From positions 1 to 22,100 of IMG/VR virus record IMGVR_UViG_3300024262_000282: a DNA stretch of 22,100 nucleotides. One strand, given 5' to 3'. A model generated the notes under the pieces. The model searched no databases, was not told where the DNA came from, and was given only the letters and a program-made list of their open reading frames with translations. Both the position numbers and the translations under genes were made by a program. The stretch is from a virus. Below, piece by piece: positions 1 through 6,153 of this stretch; positions within the stretch are counted from its first letter, which is position 1, and each line of letters starts with the position of its first letter.

Positions 1-40
1 CCCCCACAACCCAACCCCCCGAACCCCCAAGTCAAACCCA
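1..40 (-). other. C-rich tract, G-quadruplex motif on minus strand
   Basis: The first bases carry four C-runs at 1-5, 10-12, 15-20 and 24-28, separated by loops of 4, 2 and 3 bases, with a fifth short run at 37-39. Read on the minus strand this is a canonical G3+ N1-7 quadruplex pattern. Such C-runs are out of character with the AT-rich remainder. The tract touches the window edge, so its full extent and role (genome end, regulatory element or assembly edge) are unknown. Confidence 0.5.
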
Positions 41-111
41 CCACTCTAACCATCGTAACTGTAAACCGTGCTAGACTGTGGGATTGTGAATAAACGACGG
101 TGGTTGAGTGG
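41..111 (+). promoter_or_regulatory. imperfect inverted repeat covering a GTG start codon
   Basis: Three blocks pair in order: 41-46 with 106-111, 48-52 with 101-105, and 53-56 with 94-97. That gives 15 base pairs with a single-base bulge at 47 and a three-base bulge at 98-100. The GTG start of the first gene (108-110) and the weak GACGG-type ribosome binding region lie inside the right arm, so in RNA the structure could hide the start site. This is a sequence-level observation; no family is known. Confidence 0.4.
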
Positions 112-302
112 ACATTAATACGAAAGAATCCTGGAACAATAAAGCCTACAGATGTTCAGCGACCGGAAATAAGCACGAACTAATACCTATTTCATGGGTT
201 AAGTCTCCAACGTCCGAACACGTATCAAATCTTATGTGTATGAAATGTTACGAGATGCTATCAATGTCGGACGCACAGAATTACGGTAGACCTAAGAAAT
301 AA
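108..302 (+). CDS. small zinc-finger-like protein
   Basis: A 64-aa protein of unknown function. It has a plausible metal site made of Cys16, His23 and a CMKC pair (Cys44, Cys47), the spacing of a small treble-clef or zinc-ribbon-like fold. A short hydrophobic strand precedes the CxxC. The only reasonable start is GTG at 108, because the next Met is residue 43; no strong Shine-Dalgarno is visible and the start lies in an inverted repeat. The gene ends 11 bp inside the convergent murein-hydrolase gene on the opposite strand. Small Cys-pair proteins of this kind are frequent in phage accessory regions, sometimes as transcription modulators, but nothing here assigns a role. Confidence 0.6.
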   Translation: MDINTKESWNNKAYRCSATGNKHELIPISWVKSPTSEHVSNLMCMKCYEMLSMSDAQNYGRPKK

Positions 303-759
303 ATGCCTTGTACTTTTTGATGCAGTCAGCTTTTTTGGCCTTACCGCTTTCAGTGTTGTAATACTTTTTGTAGTAATCAAACAATCCATCTACATCATCT
401 TTATCAGGAAGAGGCTCCGGGAATCTTGAGTAGTGAAGTCTAGCCATAACCGCAGCATATTGAAGGTCATAAACCATTCTTTCGGCGAACTGAATAGTGG
501 GGCATTGAAAGTTAAAAGATAGCAGGCTAATAATTCTTGAGCTATTGAAGATGTAATTAACCCAAATATCTTGATGCGTTGCTGGCTCCATTTGAAAAAT
601 GCCTAGAGCAGGACCTTTTATTTGTTTCAAGTACGTCCCACCATTACTTTCAGCGGCACAAGTGAATATTAAAAGCTCAAGCGCGTCGTCTGAATACATT
701 TGCATAGTTGATAAAGTAGGCACTAAGATACATTCTTTAAACTGATTCAAATTGAACAT
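292..759 (-). CDS. SLT/lysozyme-like murein hydrolase (putative)
   Basis: A 155-aa protein, the only convincing minus-strand gene in the window. Residues 35-61 fit the soluble lytic transglycosylase/goose-lysozyme pattern: an AAES motif with candidate catalytic Glu37, then ALGIFQMEPAT (51-61), equivalent to the G-[LIM]-[FM]-Q-x-x-P-A-T segment of SLT enzymes. A later helix (YDLQYAAVMARLHYSR, 97-112) and a C-terminal Tyr/Lys-rich tail complete a compact domain. No signal peptide or membrane segment is seen, so as an endolysin it would need the holin, or it could be carried in the virion. The start at 759 is preceded (minus strand) by AAGGAT about 10 nt upstream. It is divergent from the late operon and convergent with the first small gene. 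The fold call is by motif only; activity is inferred. Confidence 0.65.
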   Translation of the reverse strand: MFNLNQFKECILVPTLSTMQMYSDDALELLIFTCAAESNGGTYLKQIKGPALGIFQMEPATHQDIWVNYIFNSSRIISLLSFNFQCPTIQFAERMVYDLQYAAVMARLHYSRFPEPLPDKDDVDGLFDYYKKYYNTESGKAKKADCIKKYKAFIS

Positions 760-762
760 TAA

Positions 763-804
763 TTGTTTTATCCTTAATTAAGTTTATAATTGATTGCATA
801 ATCA
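763..804 (+). promoter_or_regulatory. candidate late-operon promoter with overlapping dyad
   Basis: The 66-bp spacer between the divergent genes contains a perfect TATAAT (785-790) with a partial -35 match, TTGTTT (763-768), 16 bp upstream. Immediately downstream is the dyad TGATT-gcat-AATCA (791-804), which would lie over the transcription start. A TTAATTAA palindrome (774-781) sits between the two hexamers. Position argues for a host-sigma-type promoter reading into the packaging and head genes with an operator at +1. The DNA is AT-rich, so chance matches are likely; the -35 is weak. Confidence 0.4.
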
Positions 805-825
805 TAACATAGCAAAAGGCAATTA

Positions 826-1413
826 ATGGCCAAATTTAACGCTAAAAAAGCATATTTAGATATTAAGTCAGGGAATAATCAAAAGTATCAAGAAGAGAAG
901 CATTGCGTTATGATTCTCAATATAATGAATACAGAAGGCACTAATGCTGCTTTTTGTAAAGAGGCAGCGATAAGCGACTCAACTTTTTACAGCTGGACTC
1001 ATAGATACCCAGTGTTTGATGAATGCTACCGATTAGGTGCAATGCTATCAAAGCAGAACTGGGAAGAGGAAGGCAAGAACAATAAAGATAATCCGGAGTT
1101 TAATTCTGATTATTGGAAGACAATCGGTAACGCAAGATACGGCCTTGGTAAAACAGCTAGAATTAGAGTTGGAGTAACGAAGGGAGCAAGCCCATATAAT
1201 CAGTACCAACAGATAATGAAACAGGCTTCTGAGGGTGAATTTACCGCCACAGAGTTAAAGCTTTTGATGGAGTCTATTAGTGCTGGGACAAGGGCCTTCG
1301 AATCTTACGAATTACAAAAACAAGTTTCAGAAATGAAAGACGATTTAAGAAAAATGGAGGCTCACAGTGGGAACAATATCATCCCAATTGATAGCGCTTC
1401 GAAAGCAAATTAA
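826..1413 (+). CDS. terminase small subunit-like DNA-binding protein
   Basis: A 195-aa protein with a helix-turn-helix-like segment at about residues 36-62 (TNAAFCKEAAISDSTFYSW...). This is the arrangement seen in many phage small terminases, where an N-terminal DNA-binding domain is followed by a helical oligomerisation region. Residues 125-180 are helical with a short charged coiled coil (YELQKQVSEMKDDLRKMEA). Position, first gene of the head operon just upstream of the portal, supports a role in recognising the packaging site. The start at 826 is preceded by AAAGG 8 bp upstream. TerS proteins diverge strongly in sequence; an alternative is a DNA-binding regulator. TerL is about 20 kb away at the other end of the module, so the pair is not adjacent. 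Confidence 0.55.
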   Translation: MAKFNAKKAYLDIKSGNNQKYQEEKHCVMILNIMNTEGTNAAFCKEAAISDSTFYSWTHRYPVFDECYRLGAMLSKQNWEEEGKNNKDNPEFNSDYWKTIGNARYGLGKTARIRVGVTKGASPYNQYQQIMKQASEGEFTATELKLLMESISAGTRAFESYELQKQVSEMKDDLRKMEAHSGNNIIPIDSASKAN

Positions 1414-1501
1414 GATACCCTACCGAATAGAATACGTAAATAAAGAAATTCCAGAATGCGAATGGCAAGAAAAAGTCATATATATTCATATTTGGATTTA
1501 A
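1367..1501 (+). CDS. small overlapping ORF, 44 aa
   Basis: A GTG at 1367 is preceded by a near-perfect Shine-Dalgarno TGGAGG (1355-1360) at 6-nt spacing. The frame stays open for 44 codons and stops with TAA at 1499-1501. It begins within the last 47 bases of the TerS-like gene in another frame and fills the otherwise empty 100 bases before the next gene, whose GGAG ribosome binding site follows directly. The product starts with a basic stretch (LRKQIKIPYRIEYV) and ends with an acidic then hydrophobic/aromatic strand (VIYIHIWI). It has no recognised family. The evidence is the ribosome binding site, the open frame and the tiling; conservation has not been tested. Confidence 0.5.
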   Translation: MGTISSQLIALRKQIKIPYRIEYVNKEIPECEWQEKVIYIHIWI

Positions 1502-1513
1502 CGGAGATAGATA

Positions 1514-1780
1514 ATGAGCAATGTCGTAAGTAGATGGATAGATAAGCATATAACTCATGATACAGAAATACGAGAAGCCAAAGAAAGGTCTGATAAACAG
1601 ATTAGAGAATTTGAAGAACAAAAAAACAAATTAAAAGCAGAGCATGACAGTATTGATGCTTCAAAGAAGATTGAGAAAGAAAGAAGAGAACAGAAAACAA
1701 TTAAAAGACTGAAAGGCGGGATGCGAAAAGCTGGGTTCTTAACAGACTCAGATTCAACTCTACGAGATCAATTAGGATAA
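1514..1780 (+). CDS. charged helical protein upstream of portal
   Basis: An 88-aa protein. Residues 15-65 are almost entirely charged and predicted to be one long helix or coiled coil (runs of Glu, Lys, Arg and Gln). The C-terminus has a Gly-rich turn, KGGMRKAGFLT, followed by a short Ser/Asp segment ending in LRDQLG. The start at 1514 has GGAG at 1503-1506. The stop lies 2 bp before the portal start, and AGGAT inside its last codons serves as the portal ribosome binding site, so translation is probably coupled. Many T7-like phages have a small protein directly before the portal (T7 gp7.3 is a virion-associated example), but no sequence match can be claimed. Confidence 0.75.
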   Translation: MSNVVSRWIDKHITHDTEIREAKERSDKQIREFEEQKNKLKAEHDSIDASKKIEKERREQKTIKRLKGGMRKAGFLTDSDSTLRDQLG

Positions 1781-1782
1781 TT

Positions 1783-3354
1783 ATGTCTATCGAGCGAAAT
1801 GAAAAAAGTTGTTTACTGCAAAGTCTGCAAAAAAGATACAAGTCCGCAAGAGCTGATGCTGACCTTTGGTCATCATTATTGGAAGCTTGTTATCATTATG
1901 CTGTCCCGTTTAGAAACCGTTTTTACCGACCTAAGCAACAACAAGGCGAGCAAAAAAACAAAAGACTTTATGATACAACGGCGGTAGAAGCTACTAAAGC
2001 TTTTGTATCAAAACTTCATGACGCTATGACGCCTCCACAAACTCAGTGGGGATTTTTAGAGATAGATACTGAATTCCTAGAAGATGAAATAGAAGATGAA
2101 GATAGAGACGAGGCTCAGCTACAAATAGATAACTACACAAGAAAGTTATTTAAATATATCCACGCATCTAATTTTGACACCGTTATTAATGAATGTTATT
2201 TCGATTTAGCAATTGGAACTAGCTGCATCGTTGTTAACTCATATAATGATAAGCAACCTTTGTTATTTACATCAATACCAGCAGATAAGCTTTCAATTGA
2301 AGAAGCTCTGAATGGAAAAATAGAATCTTGGTTTAGAACTTGGGATGAAATAAAAATCCGAGAGCTTAAAGTAAGATGGAAAAATGCCGAACCTACGGCT
2401 GAAATGATAATGATGATGGCGGATGATATAGACGCTAAGATTACGCGCTTATATGAGGGTGTTTTATACAACCCAGAAAATGAAAAGCCATATACTTATT
2501 CAGTTTGGACAGACGAAGCTATATTGTTTGATGAGGAATTGGAATCTAACCCAGCTATAGTTTGGAGATTTCAAAAAACAAACAATGAAATATGGGGTAG
2601 AGGCCCGGTAATGGAAGCATTGCCAAGTATTATCTCATTGCAGGAAATGGCTCGTATAGAATTAGCTAGCGCTAACTTAAATACATTTAAACCTTACATG
2701 GGATTTAGTGACGGAGTATTTAATCCTCACACATTTAAGCTTGAACCTTTTACTGTAATACCAATTGCACCGATTGGTAGCGGAGGTCAGTTCCCATTAG
2801 TACCGTTACCTGATTCAAGTAACCCTCAGTTTTCACAATTAACGATTAGCGATTTAAGAAGTCAAATAAAGACATTAATGTTTTCTGATTTTAATTCTCC
2901 GACTGATAGCATTCAACCGCAAACAGCCACTGAAATAATGATGAAACAACAAAGTTTAGCTCAGAAGATAGGCCCGTTATTTTCGCGCCTACAACATGAG
3001 TTTCTTGAGCCATTAATCGAGCGGTGCGCTTACGTGCTGGACAATATGGGGATTCTCCCAAAGCCCATAATTGACGGCAAGTTAGTTATATTCAAGTATC
3101 GCTCACCCCTTGCTTTAGCAAAAGGCCAGCAAGACGTTCAAAGCCTGATGCAATTCACCCAGATAATGCAAGGTATTATGGGACAAGAAGCTACTCAGTT
3201 ATTAATTAATCCAAAAGAAGCTCCATGGCTTATTGCAAATAACCTTCAAATAGATAGCAGATTCTTGCAGACAAAAGAAGATATAGAAAAAATAGCTTTA
3301 GAGATGGCACAAAATAAAGATCAATTACCTGGAGCACCTCCTCAAAATGAATAA
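1783..3354 (+). CDS. portal protein (head-tail connector)
   Basis: A 523-aa protein of the podoviral head-to-tail connector family (T7 gp8 type). Twelve copies form the ring at one capsid vertex through which TerL pumps DNA and to which the tail docks. Diagnostic N-terminal segments are RYKSARADADLWSSLLEACYHYA, then RLYDTTAVEATKAFVSKLHDAMTPPQTQW (61-89). The middle region contains the wing and stem (WGRGPVMEALPSIISLQEM) and the C-terminal part contains TATEIMMKQQSLAQKIGPLFSRLQHEF, typical of the family. Length is normal (about 500-550 aa). The C-terminus is Gln/Pro-rich. Its stop overlaps the next gene by 8 bp. The start is chosen for AGGAT at 1774-1778 and the conserved N-terminus. Assignment is firm. 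Confidence 0.95.
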   Translation: MSIERNEKSCLLQSLQKRYKSARADADLWSSLLEACYHYAVPFRNRFYRPKQQQGEQKNKRLYDTTAVEATKAFVSKLHDAMTPPQTQWGFLEIDTEFLEDEIEDEDRDEAQLQIDNYTRKLFKYIHASNFDTVINECYFDLAIGTSCIVVNSYNDKQPLLFTSIPADKLSIEEALNGKIESWFRTWDEIKIRELKVRWKNAEPTAEMIMMMADDIDAKITRLYEGVLYNPENEKPYTYSVWTDEAILFDEELESNPAIVWRFQKTNNEIWGRGPVMEALPSIISLQEMARIELASANLNTFKPYMGFSDGVFNPHTFKLEPFTVIPIAPIGSGGQFPLVPLPDSSNPQFSQLTISDLRSQIKTLMFSDFNSPTDSIQPQTATEIMMKQQSLAQKIGPLFSRLQHEFLEPLIERCAYVLDNMGILPKPIIDGKLVIFKYRSPLALAKGQQDVQSLMQFTQIMQGIMGQEATQLLINPKEAPWLIANNLQIDSRFLQTKEDIEKIALEMAQNKDQLPGAPPQNE

Positions 3355-3670
3355 ACCTAATCCATTTATTGATCAAGAAGACTATTTCGAAGGTTATAGA
3401 GAAAGCATTGCTAAGCTAAAGAATAAACCTGAGGCAATAGAATTCGACAGGTTATGTTATGCGGTGTTCGAGAACCGCAATGGTAGAGAGTTAATGCAGG
3501 AACTTGAAGAGAGATATTTACTTCCTGCTTTAGCTGCAAGAGGTTCGAAAACATATGCTGATGATTTAATGTTTTTCGAAGGTTTTAAAGATGCTTTTAG
3601 ACATCTTAAGATATGTATACATTCACACAAACAGCGAATAGCTATGGAGCTGCAACAAGATGATAGATGA
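3347..3670 (+). CDS. Bbp19-like small phage protein
   Basis: A 107-aa protein, mostly helical. The core FDRLCYAVFENRNGRELMQELEERYL (34-59) followed by FFEGFKDAFRHLKICI resembles the Bbp19-type domain found between portal and scaffold genes in Bordetella phage BPP-1 and other podoviruses: 'VF...GR.vl..L...f' and then an aromatic-plus-Arg helix. Function in that family is not established; the fixed place in the head cluster suggests head morphogenesis. It overlaps the portal gene by 8 bp and the scaffold gene by 11 bp, so all three are probably translated together. Confidence 0.7.
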   Translation: MNKPNPFIDQEDYFEGYRESIAKLKNKPEAIEFDRLCYAVFENRNGRELMQELEERYLLPALAARGSKTYADDLMFFEGFKDAFRHLKICIHSHKQRIAMELQQDDR

Positions 3671-4373
3671 TTTAACAACTAGTGAGGACGTATCGGGAGC
3701 TGAGGCAACAACTGAATCAGTTACTGAAGCACCAAGTTGGAATTGGGACGAGAATACGGTTGGCACTGGTGATAGGCCTGATTACCTAGCCGAAAAATTC
3801 AAGTCGGTTGCTGATGCTGCTAAAAGTTATAATAGCTTGGAGAAGAAACTTGGTACTGCTCCAAAGGAATATGATTTTAGTTTATCTAAATCATGGTTAG
3901 ACCCTGATTTTGAGCCGTTGAAAGAAGCAGCGCAATTTGCCAAAGAAAAACATGTTTCACAAGATGTTATGAATCAAATTCTAGGCGCGGCAACTATGTA
4001 CTTAGAAGAGAATACAGTAAAAACGACAGATGAAATCGCAAAGTTAGGCGCTAATGCAAACGAACGTTTAACATTAATTAATAATTGGGCCAAGTCTAAT
4101 TTTACAGAAAGCACTTTTAATGCATTAACAAGTTCCATGGATACTGCCGAATCAGTTGTCGCAATGGAAGAGATAAGGAATAAAATGTTAAATAATATAA
4201 CAGCTATACCGTCTAGTAATGATTCCAACACTAATAGTGCTCAATCACTTGCAGAAGTTCAGGGGGAGTTAAATAATAATTTAGCAAAATACAAATCAGA
4301 CCCTAAATACAGAAAAGAAATTTCAGCTAAGTTAGAAGCGGCATCCTCAAATAGCTCATTCACAGATAAATAG
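3660..4373 (+). CDS. capsid scaffolding protein
   Basis: A 237-aa acidic, Lys/Glu/Ala/Ser-rich protein. An acidic disordered N-terminus is followed by RPDYLAEKFKSVADAAKSYN and LEKKLG (about 39-64), a segment typical of T7 gp9-type capsid assembly proteins. A central helical region follows. The C-terminus (NNNLAKYKSDPKYRKEISAKLEAA) is basic and helical, as in scaffolds where this end binds the inside of the procapsid. Position directly before the major capsid gene agrees. It acts transiently in the procapsid and is lost at packaging. The start at 3660 has GGAG about 10 bp upstream, inside the preceding gene. Family sequence conservation is low, but motif and context make the call strong. Confidence 0.88.
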   Translation: MIDDLTTSEDVSGAEATTESVTEAPSWNWDENTVGTGDRPDYLAEKFKSVADAAKSYNSLEKKLGTAPKEYDFSLSKSWLDPDFEPLKEAAQFAKEKHVSQDVMNQILGAATMYLEENTVKTTDEIAKLGANANERLTLINNWAKSNFTESTFNALTSSMDTAESVVAMEEIRNKMLNNITAIPSSNDSNTNSAQSLAEVQGELNNNLAKYKSDPKYRKEISAKLEAASSNSSFTDK

Positions 4374-4391
4374 CTAATTTTGTTTGATTTT

Positions 4392-4442
4392 CCCTCAGCT
4401 AGGTTTAGAATCTACGTATAGGTTTCTACCTAGCTACTAGGG
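4392..4442 (+). promoter_or_regulatory. long bulged hairpin before major capsid gene
   Basis: Within the 157-bp gap between scaffold and capsid genes an extended stem forms. CCCT (4392-4395) pairs with AGGG (4439-4442), AGCTAGGT (4397-4404) with ACCTAGCT (4428-4435), and AGAA (4407-4410) with TTCT (4424-4427). That is 16 pairs with small internal loops and a 13-base apical loop. No U-tract follows, so it is not a typical intrinsic terminator. T7 has an RNase III processing site and a promoter in the equivalent gap before gene 10; an mRNA processing or stabilising role is inferred. The rest of the gap (4443-4516) shows only short weak dyads and no clear promoter. Confidence 0.6.
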
Positions 4443-4519
4443 ATAACTTGAATACGAGTCCGTTCTCGGCAAACTCACATAAAAACAAGCCCTGTTAGAA
4501 AACAATCCATTTAACTAAT

Positions 4520-4524
4520 AGGGG
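4520..4524 (+). promoter_or_regulatory. strong ribosome binding site of capsid gene
   Basis: The purine block GGGGA lies 6 bp before the capsid ATG. It is among the strongest Shine-Dalgarno matches in the window and follows a leader free of other genes, in keeping with the need for high capsid output. Confidence 0.7.
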
Positions 4525-4530
4525 ACAATT

Positions 4531-5361
4531 ATGTCTATCTCATTAACAGCCGTACAACAAACAGAGTTTGATGCATTAGTAAAAGCTGAGTATCAATCAA
4601 AAGGTTTTTTACTACGTGATTCAATTCGTATGCGTCATGATGTAGTTGGTAGTGCAATTGATTTTCGTAAAGTTGGTCAAATCATCGCAGCTCCAACAGC
4701 ATACCAACAATCAGTAACAGCTCAAGACCCTGGTTATGTGAAAGCTACAGCAACTTTAGCTAAATTCACAGCACCAATTGCTATTGATAGCGTTCAAGAG
4801 TTAACAGTTAACTTTGATTCAAAAATGGAAAGTGCAATGCTTGTTGCTGATGCAATGGGACGTCGTAGTGACCAAATTACAATTGACGCTGTAGCTGCTG
4901 ATGTCGGTGACACTATCCTTAACGGCGGTACTAACTTCACATATGCCAAGTACACTCAAATGCTTGAAAACTTTGAAGATAATGCTGTAAATTTAGATGA
5001 GCGTTATGTCGCAATGAGCGCTAGCAACTTCCGTTCATTATTATCTGCTCAAGAGTTCACAAGTATTGATTTCACTGCTAATCGAGTTATTGATACAGCA
5101 GTTGCAAGACAATATTTAGGATTCAATTTAATTATAATCCCAAGCATGGTTGAAGGTGGATTACCTAAAACTGGAAATATCCGTAATGCATTTGCATGGC
5201 AGAAAATGGGTGTTGGTGCTGGTATTGGTCATAACTTTAGAACTGAAATTAATTACATCCCTGAAAAAACTTCATGGTTAGTTAATGGTATCTTTTCAAT
5301 GGGTGCTGTAGTGATTGACAATAAGGGCGTAATGATGATTCAGTGCGACGAATCAGCTTAA
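4531..5361 (+). CDS. major capsid protein (HK97-fold, Bbp17-like)
   Basis: A 276-aa protein that builds the icosahedral shell. The N-terminal pattern (QTEFDALVKAEYQ, then LRDSIRMRHDVVGSAIDFRKVG), the central KATATLAKFTAPIAIDSVQ, and FDSKMESAMLVADAMGRRSDQITIDA (95-120) match the small podoviral capsid proteins grouped as 'phage capsid protein' (BPP-1 Bbp17 relatives). Their fold is HK97-like; in BPP-1 it has a permuted topology. C-terminal MIQCDESA ends 10 bp before the decoration gene. It has a strong GGGGA ribosome binding site, a preceding hairpin and regular codon use. No slippery heptamer or -1 extension as in T7 10A/10B is seen near its end. The subfamily is recalled by pattern and not searched. 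Confidence 0.9.
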   Translation: MSISLTAVQQTEFDALVKAEYQSKGFLLRDSIRMRHDVVGSAIDFRKVGQIIAAPTAYQQSVTAQDPGYVKATATLAKFTAPIAIDSVQELTVNFDSKMESAMLVADAMGRRSDQITIDAVAADVGDTILNGGTNFTYAKYTQMLENFEDNAVNLDERYVAMSASNFRSLLSAQEFTSIDFTANRVIDTAVARQYLGFNLIIIPSMVEGGLPKTGNIRNAFAWQKMGVGAGIGHNFRTEINYIPEKTSWLVNGIFSMGAVVIDNKGVMMIQCDESA

Positions 5362-5371
5362 GGAGCTAAAA

Positions 5372-6109
5372 ATGACTTTTAATAAAGATAATTGGGCGCG
5401 TGTTTCAGATGCAATGAATACTGGCGGAGTAACAGTAGACGGAGTTATTTACAATGCTCCTGCTGCATTTACATATCGTAGTGCTGGTGATAACTCAGCT
5501 ACTATTGCTGCTGCGGATTATTTCGCGGGTGCAGTATATGATTTAGCTGTTGGTGATGTTTTGACTTGTCAAGGTAGTGATACTTTACAAACTTTAAGCG
5601 TTGCTGCAATTAGCCGGTCTGCTGGAACAATTACAACATCTATTGCTAGTGTTGCGACTGTTGCAAATGATTCTATTACATCGGCTAAAATGGACCAATT
5701 ACTACTTAAGTATGTAGCTGTTCCTATTAGTGCTGCTGCTTTTAACGGCGCATATGCTACACCAGTCGAGCTAGTTGCTGCTCAGGGTGCTAACACTTTA
5801 TTAGTACTTGATAGGGTTCAATTATTAATGACTTATGGTAGTGCTGCATTTGCTGCTGGTGGTGTACTTTCTGTACAGTATGACTCAACTGCGAACGGAG
5901 CGGGCGTTATTGCATCAACCACTTTAGCTGCTGCAACCTTCCAAGGCACAGTAAGTGAAGCTTTTGCTTTAAATGCTGGTGTTGTTGATCAACCGTTCTC
6001 AACATGTGTAAATAAAAACCTATCGTTATCAAATGTAAGTGGAGCTTATACTACTGGTGACAGTACGTTTATTGCTCATGTTTGGTATAAAGAGATACCA
6101 AGCGTATAA
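5372..6109 (+). CDS. head decoration / minor capsid protein (putative)
   Basis: A 245-aa Ala/Thr/Ser/Gly-rich protein with few charged residues and strong beta character, immediately after the capsid gene. It seems to have two parts. Residues 1-110 contain an AADYFAGAVYDLAVGDVLTCQG segment, like the beta modules that recur in phage surface proteins. Residues about 117-245 form a second beta domain ending in TFIAHVWYKEI. Position matches decoration or cement genes (in BPP-1 the cement protein gene follows the capsid gene). GGAG at 5362-5365 is its ribosome binding site. It may instead be a short head fibre. No enzymatic motif is visible. Confidence 0.65.
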   Translation: MTFNKDNWARVSDAMNTGGVTVDGVIYNAPAAFTYRSAGDNSATIAAADYFAGAVYDLAVGDVLTCQGSDTLQTLSVAAISRSAGTITTSIASVATVANDSITSAKMDQLLLKYVAVPISAAAFNGAYATPVELVAAQGANTLLVLDRVQLLMTYGSAAFAAGGVLSVQYDSTANGAGVIASTTLAAATFQGTVSEAFALNAGVVDQPFSTCVNKNLSLSNVSGAYTTGDSTFIAHVWYKEIPSV

Positions 6110-6129
6110 AAATTGCACGTTATATAAAT

Positions 6130-6153
6130 TTGTGCCTGCTTGGGCGGGCACAA
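6130..6153 (+). terminator. perfect 10-bp stem after capsid/decoration genes
   Basis: TTGTGCCTGC (6130-6139) pairs with GCGGGCACAA (6144-6153) over ten base pairs (one G-T) around a TTGG tetraloop. The stem is GC-rich in its upper half. It is followed by TATAATT, only a weak U-tract, so termination would be partial. T7 places its phage terminator at the same point, between the capsid gene and gene 11. The element ends 7 bp before the AAAGG ribosome binding site of the tail tube A gene, so it could also influence that gene's translation. Confidence 0.5.

Noticed and set aside
1379-1621. Minus-strand 80-aa hydrophobic open frame
   Set aside because: It is the antisense of the Lys/Glu-rich helical gene; A/G-rich codons read backwards give Phe/Leu-rich protein. 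No ribosome binding site or family.
1799-1987. Plus-strand 62-aa frame with CxxC inside the portal gene
   Set aside because: Fully embedded out of frame in a conserved part of the portal gene, without a good ribosome binding site. The CxxC is probably chance.
4443-4516. Phage promoter or small RNA in the remainder of the gap before the capsid gene
   Set aside because: Only short dyads such as CGAG-tccgtt-CTCG were seen. No -35/-10 pair at proper spacing and no repeated phage promoter motif elsewhere.
5290-5375. Programmed -1 frameshift extending the capsid protein as in T7 10A/10B
   Set aside because: No slippery heptamer or downstream stem near the capsid stop. The next gene has its own GGAG ribosome binding site and ATG.
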